Source: Syntrophorhabdaceae bacterium
Lineage (GTDB): Bacteria > Desulfobacterota > Syntrophorhabdia > Syntrophorhabdales > Syntrophorhabdaceae
Length of the DNA: 52,338 nucleotides
Direction of reading: 5' to 3'
Assembly: GCA_036504895.1 (NCBI GenBank)
Contig: DASXUJ010000006.1
Coordinates: 1 to 52,338, forward strand
Within the stretch, counting starts at the first letter, position 1; every line of letters starts with the position of its first letter. A model generated the notes under the pieces. The model worked only from the letters and a program-made list of their open reading frames with translations, made no database searches and was not told where the DNA came from. This document shows positions 52,034 to 52,338 of the stretch, piece after piece. The position numbers and the translations under genes were made by a program.

Positions 52034-52073
52034 GGAAATATCTGAGGCAGCGGGAGTTGGAAAGAGCAAGATC

Positions 52074-52108
52074 AAGGGTCAGGCATAATGCCTGACCCTT
52101 TGTTTTCT
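52074..52108 (+). terminator. Rho-independent terminator after the second CoA ligase
   Basis: AAGGGTCAGGCA (52074-52085) and TGCCTGACCCTT (52089-52100) form a 12-bp stem with a 3-base loop, followed by TGTTTTCTT. It lies 40 bases after the stop codon at 52033. Confidence 0.85.
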
Positions 52109-52338
52109 TGGTGTCGACTTCGTCGACCGGCTCCTGGCACGAGACGAAAGTCCCATCTGCACCACTATGGTCCGCTCGGGTGCTCTGCCGTACATTCAGT
52201 ACGGAACCCGTGAAGCAATCACTTTCCCCGTGGCTCTGTTTCCTGATTTTAGGGGATTTTTATAGGGTAATCAGTGAAGAAGTCGCTCTGCCTATGGTGA
52301 CATATCCCTCCTTCTCGTGGTCTGTGAGGAGTTCTACT
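52109..52338. other. Terminal stretch without a recognised gene
   Basis: 230 bases to the window edge. CCGTAC (52188-52193) and GTACGG (52199-52204) form a short inverted repeat, and GTCGAC occurs twice near 52112-52127. No frame is coherent and no RNA gene or mobile-element end could be recognised. A gene may begin beyond the edge. Confidence 0.4.

Noticed and set aside
52109-52338. End of window considered as a transposon end
   Set aside because: Only short inverted repeats and no transposase-like translation; no target duplication could be identified.

Overview
The window reads as chromosomal DNA of a GC-rich, anaerobic, signalling-heavy Gram-negative bacterium. My best guess is Desulfobacterota, a Syntrophorhabdus-like syntroph. 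The reasons are many PAS and receiver-domain kinases, sigma-54 activators, a branched-chain-type (Liv) ABC uptake operon ending in an acyl-CoA ligase, RND metal efflux and NosL proteins. The taxon is inference; no rRNA or tRNA gene is visible.

Layout. (1) 1-7086: two-component genes. These are the tail of a histidine kinase, a receiver-PAS-kinase coupled to an NtrC-type activator, a stand-alone receiver behind a sigma-54-like promoter, a patch of decayed signalling genes (receiver and CheR remnants), and a receiver-PAS-kinase-receiver hybrid. (2) 7284-11657: an operon of FAD oxidoreductase, permease, universal stress protein and exported NIF3-like protein, closed by a strong bidirectional terminator. 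(3) 11750-24522: membrane and metal section. On the minus strand lie two NosL proteins, a small anchored protein, an FtsX-type permease, its ATPase, a Cys-rich membrane protein and a very large internally duplicated CPBP protease. On the plus strand, diverging from a shared 255-bp region, lie a Met-rich FixH/YtkA-like protein, CusB and CusA. (4) 24530-27322: a repeat-containing exported protein, an MFS transporter and a Cse60-like small protein. (5) 27626-34975: a frameshifted multi-PAS LuxR regulator, a chemoreceptor, CheR, CheD and a collapsed cheB. (6) 35007-44466: a kinase with a probably leaderless mRNA, its sigma-54 activator, a textbook -24/-12 promoter, then livK-H-M-G-F and an acyl-CoA ligase. 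(7) 44554-52033: a secreted multidomain protein, a gene interrupted by an in-frame amber codon, a second hybrid kinase and a second acyl-CoA ligase.

How they may work together. The kinase and activator at 35007-37912 sit directly upstream of a sigma-54 promoter that faces the Liv/CoA-ligase operon. This suggests sensing, uptake and CoA activation of an organic, possibly aromatic, acid. Region 15339-24522 looks like a periplasmic copper-handling island with no nitrous-oxide reductase gene in view. Several genes are broken (cheB, a cheR, a receiver, the N-terminus of a PAS protein, an amber-interrupted gene), so signalling genes appear to be turning over here. All functional calls rest on motifs read by eye, and no database search was possible.
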